DNA from: Rhodocyclaceae bacterium
GTDB lineage: Bacteria > Pseudomonadota > Gammaproteobacteria > Burkholderiales > Rhodocyclaceae
Length of the DNA stretch: 26,385 bases
NCBI GenBank assembly: GCA_030682595.1
Contig: JAUXNZ010000322.1
Span: 1-26,385 of the forward strand
Reading direction: 5' to 3'
Below the pieces are notes generated by a model. The model saw only the letters and a program-made list of their open reading frames with translations. It was not told the DNA's origin and did no database searches. Of the stretch, positions 5,887-14,012 are shown piece after piece. Every line of letters starts with the position of its first letter. The first letter of the stretch is position 1. Made by a program: the position numbers and the translations under genes.

Positions 5887-8040
5887 TCAGTTGTTGCGCC
5901 AGGAAGAGGTGAAATTGCTGCCAATCTTCTGGCGCTTGTTATTGCGATTGATCTGATTCAAGCGCTGGCGCGCGAGTGATTCAGGCGGTGGTTCGTTTTG
6001 CTCGGTACTTACAGCCACGAGAACGCCCGGTTCATGCGCCTGCGGCCCGCTGGTGTCCGTGTTCGTTTCTGGCAGCGCAGCTGCCGAAACAACCTCGAAC
6101 AAGCCGCGTTGCCGAATTCTCTCTTCGGTCATATCCCACCAGACAGGCTTTTGAATATGCAGACGCAGGGCGTGCACCATCCATAGCGCATACACCGTGC
6201 AATCCAGCGCCTCGTTGCGCCGATCCGTGCGTTTCTTCCATTGCCTGCGCTTTGGGTTGTTGCGCATCGGTATCTTGATTTCCGATAGCAACTGCTCGTA
6301 AAAGTCTGGCCGCACGGCTTCAAACCAATGCATGCGGTGCGGACCGTCGCCAGTCAGGCGCACGCGACCGCCTTCCTGAGCCCAGCCGAGAATGCTGTCC
6401 TTCGCCTTCGCGGCACCAACGATCTGAACGTGCACGCCGTACTTCGCCGACTTGCGGCCGTTATAGTGTGGATCGATAGACTGTGCTTGCGGTTGCCGCC
6501 ATATTTCAATTTTGCCTTCAGCATCAGACGCGCCCTTGATGGCATAGACAGGACGACCACCACGGTTATGGCGGCGCACGTAGTCATAGACGGCGCTGCT
6601 GGTCTGTCCGTCAGATGAATCGATGGCCACGGCAGCGATGGGCAATGCGGCGCCGCAGGCATGCCGCACGGACTTTTCCAGCAAGGCGTCAAGTTCAAGC
6701 CAGGCGCCAGCAAACGGGACGATGGTCTGCCCGGATAACTCCCCCCAATAGGCCAGCCACATTTCTTCGCGGCGGCCGATCACCCAGCAGGTAACCGCGA
6801 GGCGATCATGCTGCACGTCGACAGCCAGTACCGGGATCAGACCGCCTTCTGGAACCGTCCATTCTGCATAGCGCTCTGCGCGGGCGCGCAGTTCCTCTTC
6901 CTCCGGTAGTTCGCCGCGGTACTCCCAGGGCAGGCCCAGCGTGCTATTCCAGAAGGCGATCATTTCGCTGTTGTCGCCTTCGTCCTGCTTGTGCCGTGCC
7001 TCAAGGAATTTCCGCGCCAGAACGGCTACGCGCGAACCCGCGAACGTAGACATCAGTTCATTGATCAAAAATCCGACGGCGCCAGTTGCCGGGGCGGTGG
7101 CCTCGAAGTGACCGCGCAGAATCGCGGCGTGCCGCTCTTCCTCTGTCCATGCGGCGCCGCAGGCCGGGCAGGTGTAGAAAGCATCTTCCCACCGCGCGGT
7201 GCCATAGATTTCGCGGGGCGGATGCTCGGTGGCCTCGGGTATGACGATGCGATCCCAGGTTGGTATATGCTGCTCTTCGCAGTGTGGGCAGGGTATGTGG
7301 TACTTGCGCTGGTCGCTGGCGAGAATTTCCGCCTCAATACTGCTTACACCCTTGCCCGTCGGCGTGCCGCCGATCAGGATCAGGTGGTCGGGATAGGACT
7401 TGGCGCGCTCTTCCGCCAGCTTGATCGCGTCTCCCTGGCCGCGCACGTTGGTGCTTGCGTCGTCGGGTTCCTCCACGATCACCACGCGGGCGCTAGTCGA
7501 TTTCACATCTGCCGGGCTATTGCTGCCCACCAGCTTGATCAGGCCGCCAGGGTAATGCTTGCGCGTCTGGCTGTTGCCGAGTGCGCGGCTCTTGAGGTTG
7601 ATCCGATCCGCCAGGGGCTTGGTGGCACGGATCATGGGGTCCAGCTTTTCCGCTGCGAAGTCTTTCGCCGACTTCTCTCGCGGAAAGACGGCGATCTGCA
7701 CGCTTGGCCGATGATGGGCATGGTAGCCCATGACGTTGCAAATGATGCCGACGGTATAGCCGAATTGCGCCGGCTTCATGGTGACGACTTTACGCACCGT
7801 CGGATCAGAACAGGCGCGCAGTATTTCGCGCAGCGCGGGCGTGCGATCAAGCGAATACGGCCCCGGCATGGCGCTCTCCTCGCTTGAAAGTTCGCGGTAG
7901 CGCTCAGCCCATTCATCGATGGTCAGGCGCGGTGGCGGGGCAAATTCAGCCCAGGTGCGCGCCATCAGCGCGGCCAGGGTGTTGTCTGCCCAGCCGTCGG
8001 CGTCGGGCACCAATGGAGTGATTGGGTTACCCATCGACAT
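5887..8040 (-). CDS. Phage terminase large subunit, GpA family
   Basis: This 717-aa protein matches the lambda GpA-type terminase (packaging ATPase and nuclease). Near the N-terminus are PGPYSLDRTPALREIL and the deviant Walker A KPAQFGYT (about 89-96), then FPREKSAKDFA, a Walker B-like strand ARVVIVEEPDD and motif III IGGTPTGKG. A four-Cys zinc module (CPHC and CPAC) sits mid-protein. The C-terminal nuclease part shows acidic residues in LAVDVQHDRLAV, VAIDSSDGQTSS and EALDCTVYALW. The length fits the family and no disruption is seen, so the enzyme looks intact. The start codon lies within the end of the small-subunit gene (14-base overlap). With no capsid or portal genes in the element, its partner prohead must come from elsewhere if it is used. 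Confidence 0.92.
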   Translation of the reverse strand: MSMGNPITPLVPDADGWADNTLAALMARTWAEFAPPPRLTIDEWAERYRELSSEESAMPGPYSLDRTPALREILRACSDPTVRKVVTMKPAQFGYTVGIICNVMGYHAHHRPSVQIAVFPREKSAKDFAAEKLDPMIRATKPLADRINLKSRALGNSQTRKHYPGGLIKLVGSNSPADVKSTSARVVIVEEPDDASTNVRGQGDAIKLAEERAKSYPDHLILIGGTPTGKGVSSIEAEILASDQRKYHIPCPHCEEQHIPTWDRIVIPEATEHPPREIYGTARWEDAFYTCPACGAAWTEEERHAAILRGHFEATAPATGAVGFLINELMSTFAGSRVAVLARKFLEARHKQDEGDNSEMIAFWNSTLGLPWEYRGELPEEEELRARAERYAEWTVPEGGLIPVLAVDVQHDRLAVTCWVIGRREEMWLAYWGELSGQTIVPFAGAWLELDALLEKSVRHACGAALPIAAVAIDSSDGQTSSAVYDYVRRHNRGGRPVYAIKGASDAEGKIEIWRQPQAQSIDPHYNGRKSAKYGVHVQIVGAAKAKDSILGWAQEGGRVRLTGDGPHRMHWFEAVRPDFYEQLLSEIKIPMRNNPKRRQWKKRTDRRNEALDCTVYALWMVHALRLHIQKPVWWDMTEERIRQRGLFEVVSAAALPETNTDTSGPQAHEPGVLVAVSTEQNEPPPESLARQRLNQINRNNKRQKIGSNFTSSWRNN

Positions 8041-8506
8041 CCTGGTCTTCCCCGTGTTCCCCTGGCTGCTGCCAGTGCGATAGCTTCGTCAGCGTTTCAT
8101 CGAGTAGATCGCGCAGCAGGGCTTCGCGTTCCGCTTTGTCCTTCCCTTCCAGGGCGGTCGCGAGGCGTGCTGGTTCGTTGCGGATTCGTTCGCGTGCCGA
8201 CACAATGGCCGCGCGCATCATCGGCTCGACGGCGCCGGCCTCGATCAGCTTGCCGCGCCGCTCGGCCAGATCCATTTCGAGTTGATCGCCCTGCAGGCGC
8301 GCCAGCCTGTCCTTCGGATTATCGCCCTGCACCTTGCGGACTTCTCTTTCCACATGCCAGCGGATACAGGCCGTGGCGTCATACTCGCCGGGCACCCCAG
8401 GGCCGCCCTGCAACGCGACCGGCATGCCGGCTGCCTGCCATTCGGTGATGGTCCGTGTCGATACTCCGAAGATGGCCGCAATTTCGCCCTGGCCGATGAT
8501 CTTCAT
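8027..8506 (-). CDS. Terminase small subunit, Nu1-like
   Basis: This 159-aa protein has an N-terminal winged helix-turn-helix of the lambda Nu1 type (IGQGEIAAIFGVSTRTITEW, then QAAGMP), which would bind the packaging site cos/pac. A helical middle (DRLARLQGDQLEMDLAERRG) is typical of the oligomerisation part and the acidic C-terminus would contact the large subunit. The gene overlaps the large-subunit gene by 14 bases. It is preceded by a 120-bp gap that may hold its own promoter, and no strong ribosome binding site is seen before ATG 8506. Confidence 0.85.
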   Translation of the reverse strand: MKIIGQGEIAAIFGVSTRTITEWQAAGMPVALQGGPGVPGEYDATACIRWHVEREVRKVQGDNPKDRLARLQGDQLEMDLAERRGKLIEAGAVEPMMRAAIVSARERIRNEPARLATALEGKDKAEREALLRDLLDETLTKLSHWQQPGEHGEDQDVDG

Positions 8507-8546
8507 AGTGTATGGCTATCGGTAGTGATTGATTGCATAACGAAGG

Positions 8547-8630
8547 CTATCGCCTTGATAGAACTAGGAAAGAATCGCGCTGCGAAAGACCCGTGCGCTG
8601 GAAAGCTGGCGGAGTACCTTTGCTTTTCAT
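8547..8630 (-). CDS. Possible 27-codon small ORF
   Basis: The frame starts with MKSKGTPPAF and overlaps the stop of the upstream 229-aa gene in an ATGA arrangement, which would allow coupled translation. It ends 40 bases before the small terminase gene. Nothing in the peptide is recognisable, and the gap also contains a CTATC/GATAG inverted repeat, so this may just be leader sequence. Confidence 0.25.
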   Translation of the reverse strand: MKSKGTPPAFQRTGLSQRDSFLVLSRR

Positions 8631-9316
8631 CTGGCTGTCCTCATGGCTTCGGCGAAGGCTGTTGAGAATTGGCGGTCCCACTCGGAACGAATGACGCGCT
8701 CGGCTTCACGATGGAAGTTGAAGCGCGGCTGGTATCTGGCTGGGGTGTCCTCGAACACGATCACCGGGACGAGCTTGCCGGGCTTGCCCGGAGTGCGGCG
8801 CCAGATACCCATGGGCGCCTTGTCCCACCCCCGGCCGGTTGGCTTGCCGTAGAACAACTGGATCGGTGCTGCACCCTTGCGCCGATCACCAGCGCCGATG
8901 CGCTTGCCAATAGCCTTCGACAGCTGCCCGGACTGCGCAGCGGCCTTGAGCTTGTCGGTCAGCCCTTTCGGAATGTTGCCGAAGCTGTTGAGCTGGATAT
9001 TGCCGGGCAGCCTGATGCCGCGTGCCGTTGGGGTACGGGTGCCACCGGCAATCTGATACTTGAGGTATGACGCCTGGCGATCCATAAAGCCGACCTCAGC
9101 AACCAGATGCCCAGGCTTTGCACCCTTCACATACAAGCCCTTTTTCGTGAATGGGGTAGGCCTATCCAGATCACGCTCCAGCGCGGCCGGCATTGCGTCC
9201 TTCACAGCCTTCGCCGTGCGGGTCAAAGCCACGGCAGTGGCGTAGCGTGTCTGCTTCTCCAGGTTCGCCACGGTACGCTTTACCGCGTCGAGGCCGATCA
9301 TCGCAACTTTGATCAT
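8627..9316 (-). CDS. Phage morphogenesis-type protein (minor tail/head-tail-like), function unknown
   Basis: This 229-aa basic protein begins MIKVAMIGLDAVKRTVANLE and has the build of a phage virion-assembly protein family often found beside terminase genes: a helical N-terminus (about 1-50), a DRPTPFTKKGLYVK segment, and a beta-rich C-terminus containing RRTPGKPGKLVPVIVFEDTP. The likeness is to minor tail or head-tail joining proteins in general and is not a firm family match. The start at 9316 is preceded by GAGGGG and lies 10 bases after the upstream gene. Its presence without other tail genes is odd. Confidence 0.65.
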   Translation of the reverse strand: MIKVAMIGLDAVKRTVANLEKQTRYATAVALTRTAKAVKDAMPAALERDLDRPTPFTKKGLYVKGAKPGHLVAEVGFMDRQASYLKYQIAGGTRTPTARGIRLPGNIQLNSFGNIPKGLTDKLKAAAQSGQLSKAIGKRIGAGDRRKGAAPIQLFYGKPTGRGWDKAPMGIWRRTPGKPGKLVPVIVFEDTPARYQPRFNFHREAERVIRSEWDRQFSTAFAEAMRTAR

Positions 9317-9326
9317 GGCGCGCCCC

Positions 9327-9770
9327 TCAGTGCAGTCGATCGGAGTCAGCCGGCCAATCAGCCAGGCCGAAGTCAATCGTGGGATCGGCTTCAATCGCGA
9401 TTGCACCAGCCAGCAGATCGAAGGCCATCAGGATGTAAATCTCTGGCAGCAGCGGTATCAGCTTGATCAGGGCAATACGGATTGCCTCCGCACCATCACC
9501 ATCGCAGACTTGATTGAACAGATCGCGCACCTGCCGGCCACGATCAACCTCCGCGTTTCCAGCAACGACAAAGGCTTTCAGGCTGTTTTCCAATACCCCA
9601 TGAGTTGCGGCATCATCGTCGCGCGCCTGATCGATTGCAGCAAGCACAGACAGGCATGCCGCGCGGAACGCATCGCCGAAGGACATATCGGCGGCATAGC
9701 CGGCAATATCAGCCCGCAGCTTGGGCAAGTCCTTCGAGGTGATGGTGGTAACGTCATTCGTGGTGTTCAT
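9327..9770 (-). CDS. Hypothetical phage protein
   Basis: This 147-aa acidic, helix-rich protein has no recognised domain. The N-terminus is MNTTNDVTTITSKDLPKLRA; the C-terminus is hydrophobic in part (IRIALIKLIPLLPEIYILMA) but does not look like a clear membrane segment. It overlaps the end of the RadC-like gene by 17 bases and precedes the 229-aa gene by 10, so it belongs to the same operon. Confidence 0.6.
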   Translation of the reverse strand: MNTTNDVTTITSKDLPKLRADIAGYAADMSFGDAFRAACLSVLAAIDQARDDDAATHGVLENSLKAFVVAGNAEVDRGRQVRDLFNQVCDGDGAEAIRIALIKLIPLLPEIYILMAFDLLAGAIAIEADPTIDFGLADWPADSDRLH

Positions 9771-10281
9771 TTACGTCCCCTTCGATTCTCCAATTGCAAT
9801 GCGGACAGCGCGGACCGGAATATTCGGATTCGGTAATTTTGAATTCCCGATATGAGCGGACCTCCCGGACGGTATCGCCCGCCAGGACAAAGTGACCGAG
9901 CACGAGTACATCAACAGACGCCAGGTACTTATCCATCCGAAGCGATGCTTCAATATCTGCCGGCGAAGGATCGGCTGGCCCGCTAGGATGGTTATGCAAA
10001 AAGAACGCGCCGGTGGCACCGGCGGCAATAGCCAGGCGTGCGGTATGGCGGAGGCTGTAGGAAACCGATACCTCGCCGCCATATGCGATACGATCCCAGC
10101 CCAGCAGACGATTACCGGCACCGATCCAATAGCCGAGCTTGACTTCGTTGGGCTCCTGCGCCAGTTCCAGATAGGCATGCCGCATCAAACTGAGGGGCGA
10201 TGCGACCAGCATCCCTTCTCCCGACATGCGGGATTCAAGGATGCCGAGCGCTTGCCTGATCACCTTGTCATCGGCGCTCAT
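9754..10281 (-). CDS. RadC-like JAB/MPN domain protein with C-terminal zinc ribbon
   Basis: This 175-aa protein contains the JAMM metal-binding signature of the RadC family: HNHPSG with His96 and His98, followed by SPAD with Asp109. The N-terminal helix-hairpin-helix of chromosomal RadC is absent; instead about 50 residues lead into the domain (EVKLGYWIGAGNRLLGWDRI). The C-terminus has CPHC and a further basic tail (GPRCPHCNWRIEG) that could form a half zinc ribbon. RadC-like proteins are common in mobile elements and their biochemical role is unsettled. The start is separated by one base from the stop of the upstream gene, implying coupling. Confidence 0.8.
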   Translation of the reverse strand: MSADDKVIRQALGILESRMSGEGMLVASPLSLMRHAYLELAQEPNEVKLGYWIGAGNRLLGWDRIAYGGEVSVSYSLRHTARLAIAAGATGAFFLHNHPSGPADPSPADIEASLRMDKYLASVDVLVLGHFVLAGDTVREVRSYREFKITESEYSGPRCPHCNWRIEGDVNEHHE

Positions 10282-10282
10282 A

Positions 10283-10915
10283 TCAGCCCCGCGCTTCTTC
10301 CTGCTGTACGCCGTTCAGCCTGGCGAGTTGCGCCTCGCTCGGCTTGAATCCGGTACCTTGCACGCCAGCAAGGTATTCACTGACCAGCGCCGCCGTGGCA
10401 AAGCGGACTGCGCACCGGGGCAGACTCAGGATATTCAATCCAGCGGTTTGCATATCGAACAGACGATGATTCTCCTCCATGCGTGTGGCGGCTAGATCCA
10501 GCAGCGCATCCATCACTTTGCTGGCTGCTTCTGACTGCTCACCGCGAAACTGTTCGTGGTAGAGGCGTTCCCCAATCGCCTGGCGCTCTGTAGCGATTTC
10601 AGTTGCAAGGCGCTCGGCAGCCTTCCGCAACACCCCAAGGCGATCAATGGTGTTGGTCAATTCATCTTTCCCAGCGGTCGGGTCGCCAGCGGTCGCCGAA
10701 AGCGTCCCGGCTGTGATCGCAGCGATTTCATCCTCGGGCGACATCCGCGAGGCCAACTCGGCACGCAACTGATCGGCCTTGCCCTCTTGCACTGTGATTT
10801 CCGCCAGGACGGATTCGCGGCGCGTGGTCAATGCCCGGAAGCTTTCATCTGCCTGGCAAGCGGCATCACGTTGATCGCGGAAACTGCTGGTGGTGTTGTG
10901 CTTTTTGAAAAACAT
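10283..10915 (-). CDS. Coiled-coil hypothetical protein, first gene of the packaging-side operon
   Basis: This 210-aa protein starts at ATG 10915 with AAAGGAA upstream. It begins with MFFKKHNTTSSFRDQRDAAC and residues about 20-130 form charged helices with heptad-like spacing (VLAEITVQEGKADQLRAELA; LRKAAERLATEIATERQAIG). The C-terminus (FKPSEAQLARLNGVQQEEAR) is short and helical. I recognise no family. It is the first gene after the iteron-like region, so its promoter should lie there. Confidence 0.65.
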   Translation of the reverse strand: MFFKKHNTTSSFRDQRDAACQADESFRALTTRRESVLAEITVQEGKADQLRAELASRMSPEDEIAAITAGTLSATAGDPTAGKDELTNTIDRLGVLRKAAERLATEIATERQAIGERLYHEQFRGEQSEAASKVMDALLDLAATRMEENHRLFDMQTAGLNILSLPRCAVRFATAALVSEYLAGVQGTGFKPSEAQLARLNGVQQEEARG

Positions 10916-11275
10916 GGTGGTTCCTTTCATGGGAAGGTGATATGACGTGCCAATGAATTCATGGCGCGGGTGAAATTCCGCTGCAATTGACAGCGGATAC
11001 GGCTTGGAGAATCTCGTCCAAGTCTTGTTGCGGGGTCGGACGAAGGTAGGACGACTGCAAACCCGCACCAATACTGGAACTGTCCAACCTCCTTACCTTG
11101 TCCTACCTGTAGGCATAGCTGTACCTGCGCGCGTGCGTGCGTGTGCGCGCCCCTGTGTGCGTGTGCGGGGAAAGGTCGGACGAGGTAGGGAGGTAGGACG
11201 GATGCCCTATCCATGCGGTTCTTCGCCGTCCGACCTATAACAGGGCGTCCGACCTCAAGTCGGACGGATGCATGA
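10916..11275. other. 360-bp non-coding region with iteron-like repeats, candidate origin/operator
   Basis: No convincing gene is present on either strand. Positions 11033-11265 hold about ten copies of a nonamer, AGGTMGGAC and near variants, in both orientations: forward at 11033, 11044, 11173, 11191 and 11257, and reverse (GTCCNACCT) at 11082, 11100, 11228 and 11247, with a weaker forward copy at 11183. Two alternating purine-pyrimidine tracts lie at 11126-11150 and 11154-11167. The sequence GCATGATCA occurs twice around the vapE stop codon. By position between replication and packaging operons it could be the replication origin, as iterons next to the alpha primase are in P4, or a promoter/operator for the leftward operon. 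Confidence 0.6.
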
Positions 11276-12850
11276 TCACGATGGTGCATGATCATCTCCT
11301 GCATCGCTGGAAGCGCCTTCTCCACCATGCCAGCCTGCCGGCTGCTCGTAGTAATACTCACGCGCTCCGCTGGGGTTGCGGCGTTTGGCCCAGCCCAAGC
11401 GCTTCATGGCAATGCCGACACGGGTAGTCATCTGCCGGTTGCCATCGATCTTGCCGGGCTCGATCTTCAGGCAGTCGGTGAGAATGTCCGTCGCCATCAC
11501 GCGCGGCGAAGAGCGGGTGCGCAGCCACTTGCCGATCATCGATTGCCACGGATCAGCAATCTCGCGGTCTTCCTGTTGAGGCTCGAACAGACGCTGCTGC
11601 TCCTCGCGTGTCGGGTGCCAGCGTTCGCCGCGCTTGTAGCGCGCAACGGCCTCGGCAAATAGTTGATCGCGGGCGGTGGCGAGACCGTCAAGGTTGATCG
11701 GCTCTACCTCTTCAACGCGCAACGGCCAGTAGCGTGTGTTGCCAGTCGTGTCCTTGAAATACTCGTCTTGGTTCGTGGTGCCGACGAATACGACCTGACG
11801 CGGCCAGTCGCGCGGTGCGCGCTCGTAGGGTGCGCGAAAGCGATCTACTTGGCTTGAAATGAACGCCTTCGCCCGCGTTGCCTCGCTGCGGTTCAATGCA
11901 TCAAGTTCGCCGATTTCGTACAGCCAACAGTTTTGTACGAGCTGATAGGCATCCTTGCTGCTAAGGTCTAGTGTTGTGTCGCCGAAGTGTTCGCCACCAA
12001 TAACGCGACAAACCGTAGATTTTCCGCATCCCTGTGATCCCTCAAAGATCAGCATGTAGCGCATCTGGCAGCCGGGCTTAATGATGCGGGCAACCATCCC
12101 AATCAGAAAGAACCGACCAGCCATGCGCGCGTAATCGCCTGGCTTGACGCCTAGAAAGTCAGACAGCCAATCGTCAATGCGCGGTGTTCCATCCCATGTC
12201 AGTCCGTCGAGATATTCGCGCACAGGGTGATAGCTGTGCTCTGTCGCCACCCATCCCACAGCGGCGGCCAGATTGTCCTGACTGCGCACGATCAAGCCTT
12301 CACGCTGCGCCAGCCACAGGCCCAGGCGCAGATCATCTTCGTGCGCCCACTCAGCACCGGGCGCAAAATCGGCGGGGTCATCCCACGGCGCCGGCTGGCG
12401 CTTGACAATGCGCCGGGCGAATTCGTCGAGACACAGCACGCTATCCCACAGTGGATGATGCCGCAGCAGCAGATAGACGTTCTCGCGGCAATCAACCAGC
12501 CGGTCATCCTTGCGCAAAAGCTGACGGCGCCAGTCTTCAGCGCCAGCGCCGGCCAGCTCGGGCACGATGTTGCCGGCCATCGCTTTGGCGGCAATCACCG
12601 GCACGCGCTGATCCTTCAGGATGGCGCGCAGATCGTCGGCGGTTTTTCCAGCGGCAATTTCGTCCGCAACATCATTGCCGTCTGGCTTAACCCCTGGCGC
12701 CGGGATATTCACGATACGTACGCGGCCGCCATGCTGCAGGATCAACCCAGCCGCATCTTCCATCGCCTTGATGCCGGGCTGTTCCGCCTCGGGCAGCAGC
12801 GGCTTTTCCGCTTGCGCCTTTACCAGGGCCGCGTTATTGGGTGAGGGCAT
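11276..12850 (-). CDS. VapE-type replication ATPase/helicase (with C-terminal part of a Toprim domain at its start)
   Basis: This 524-aa protein has a virulence-associated E (VapE) ATPase core: REYLDGLTWDGTPRIDDWL (about 211-229), Walker A EGSQGCGKST (270-279), Walker B region WLYEIGELD (309-317) and VVFVGTTNQDEYF with TGNTRYWPL, the superfamily 3-like helicase features of phage and satellite replication proteins. The first 70 residues (PEAEQPGIKAMEDAAGLI; VRIVNIPAPGVKPDG) look like the second half of the Toprim domain that begins in the upstream gene. The frames overlap by 17 bases, so the ATG at 12850 may be an internal Met of one interrupted primase-helicase. It ends at the iteron-like region. 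Confidence 0.85.
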   Translation of the reverse strand: MPSPNNAALVKAQAEKPLLPEAEQPGIKAMEDAAGLILQHGGRVRIVNIPAPGVKPDGNDVADEIAAGKTADDLRAILKDQRVPVIAAKAMAGNIVPELAGAGAEDWRRQLLRKDDRLVDCRENVYLLLRHHPLWDSVLCLDEFARRIVKRQPAPWDDPADFAPGAEWAHEDDLRLGLWLAQREGLIVRSQDNLAAAVGWVATEHSYHPVREYLDGLTWDGTPRIDDWLSDFLGVKPGDYARMAGRFFLIGMVARIIKPGCQMRYMLIFEGSQGCGKSTVCRVIGGEHFGDTTLDLSSKDAYQLVQNCWLYEIGELDALNRSEATRAKAFISSQVDRFRAPYERAPRDWPRQVVFVGTTNQDEYFKDTTGNTRYWPLRVEEVEPINLDGLATARDQLFAEAVARYKRGERWHPTREEQQRLFEPQQEDREIADPWQSMIGKWLRTRSSPRVMATDILTDCLKIEPGKIDGNRQMTTRVGIAMKRLGWAKRRNPSGAREYYYEQPAGWHGGEGASSDAGDDHAPS

Positions 12851-13688
12851 CTTTTTCAGCCTTGGTCAGTGGTACGCGTTTGGCATCGGCATCCGGCCAC
12901 GCGATCACCTTGCGGCCGGCCAGCGCCGACCAGTCGCATTTCTTGACCGCCTTGCCGCCACCAGGCCATGACACGACGGCGAACTCGGGCAGCAGTGCGG
13001 CGGCGGCATCGGCGCATTTCTCGCCCTCCACCAGCAACACAGTGGCGTCCGGCTTTGCGGCGAGGCGATCCAGCCCATACAGCGGGCGCGGCTCGGGAAA
13101 CGCCATCCAGCGCCATTCCTCGCTGCCCGATACGGCATGACGGGCATACACCAGCGGCAGGACTTCCTTGCCGCCGTCGGAAGTCTTGAACCGATAGACG
13201 TAACCCAGCACCTCGCCAGCAGCGCCGGAATAACACCATGTCATCTCAGGAAGGCCGCGCTTGATATGCGCCTTGGGTGGATCACCAGCATGATCTGGCG
13301 CGGGCAGGATCGGGACCCATGGGCAGGCATCGCCGTCGGCATCCTTACCCCTTGCCGGCTGCCGCGCGGCCGGTTCTTGACCTGCCTGCGGCGCTGGGAG
13401 GGCATCGCCACCAAGGGCCGCAACTGCATCGTGGAATGTCATGCCTTGGTGTTCCATCAGAAAGGCAATGGCGTCGCCATGAGCGCCGCAGCCGTGACAG
13501 TGATAGAAGCCCTTCGCCGGCACGACAGTAAATGATGGCGTGTCTTCAGTGTGAAACGGGCAGCAGGCTTTGTATTCAGCGCCGGCCTTCTTGAGGTCGG
13601 GCATGTAGCGGCCGATTACCTCGGCAATATTCACCTTCGCCAGCAAGGCGGTGGTGTCGACCTTCGGGTGAGGTTGACGGTCTGTCAT
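12834..13688 (-). CDS. Phage-type DNA primase, CHC2 zinc finger plus Toprim (C-terminally cut)
   Basis: This 284-aa protein starts with a DnaG-like zinc finger (Cys43, His46, Cys64, Cys67 in CCPFH and FYHCHGCGAHGDAIAF). After a variable linker comes a Toprim domain: VLLVEGEKCADAA (Glu221 region) and VIAWPDADAK (Asp266 and Asp268). The frame stops 15 residues later, while the expected remainder of the domain is found in the +1 frame at the start of the VapE-type protein. ATG 13688 overlaps the preceding stop (TGATG); a GTG at 13691 is a possible alternative. It would synthesise primers for element replication together with the VapE-type ATPase. Confidence 0.88.
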   Translation of the reverse strand: MTDRQPHPKVDTTALLAKVNIAEVIGRYMPDLKKAGAEYKACCPFHTEDTPSFTVVPAKGFYHCHGCGAHGDAIAFLMEHQGMTFHDAVAALGGDALPAPQAGQEPAARQPARGKDADGDACPWVPILPAPDHAGDPPKAHIKRGLPEMTWCYSGAAGEVLGYVYRFKTSDGGKEVLPLVYARHAVSGSEEWRWMAFPEPRPLYGLDRLAAKPDATVLLVEGEKCADAAAALLPEFAVVSWPGGGKAVKKCDWSALAGRKVIAWPDADAKRVPLTKAEKDALTQ

Positions 13689-13825
13689 CACTCGCCGTCC
13701 CGCCAGCGCCGACTTTCACCCGGCTGGCGTTTGTCACGTTTCTTCGGCAGCGGCATGTAGCCGCCTGGCGTGCGCTTGCGCTCCGCTTGGGCTTTCCAGT
13801 TGCGGCGGCGATTTCCTTTACTCAT
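13688..13825 (-). CDS. Small basic protein (45 aa)
   Basis: The frame reads MSKGNRRRNW through to RRWRDGE and is very rich in Arg and Lys. It is linked on both sides: it starts 8 bases inside the upstream 64-aa gene with GGCAG before it, and its stop overlaps the primase start (TGATG). Its last ten codons are made by a reverse copy of the dispersed repeat (13693-13717). It could be a nucleic acid-binding peptide, or the 3' end may have been rewritten by the repeat. Confidence 0.5.
   Translation of the reverse strand: MSKGNRRRNWKAQAERKRTPGGYMPLPKKRDKRQPGESRRWRDGE
13693..13717 (-). repeat. Dispersed repeat copy 3 (inside the element)
   Basis: Read on the minus strand, the 25 bases match the rne copy at 24 of 25 positions around AAGTCGGCGCTGGCGGGACG. 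It encodes ESRRWRDGE here, a third reading frame compared with comEC, dnaX and rne. Confidence 0.6.
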
Positions 13826-14012
13826 CTCTGCCTGCCTTGCCGCCTGCAATCTGAACCTTTGTTGCTTGACGTTTCAGCGACTTTTCGATGCGCCGGCGCT
13901 GTGCGCGGCTGCCATGGAGGCGCACCCAATCGAGATCAACGGCAATTTGTGGCTGGACATAGGCGGGCACACCGCCTGCCATGGATGCGTTTCCGGGGTA
14001 GGAGCGGTACAT
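13818..14012 (-). CDS. Small hypothetical protein (64 aa)
   Basis: The frame starts MYRSYPGNASMAGG and ends with a basic, helical part (RLHGSRAQRRRIEKSLKRQA). No domain is recognised. Its start codon shares one base with the stop of the AlpA-like gene (TGATG) and its end overlaps the next small gene by 8 bases, so it is a coupled member of the replication operon. Confidence 0.55.
   Translation of the reverse strand: MYRSYPGNASMAGGVPAYVQPQIAVDLDWVRLHGSRAQRRRIEKSLKRQATKVQIAGGKAGRDE

Noticed and set aside
10927..11361. A 144-codon minus-strand frame across the iteron-like region
   Set aside because: Its peptide is made of the repeats and the alternating GT/GC tract, it overlaps the end of the VapE gene, and it has no domain or good ribosome binding site.
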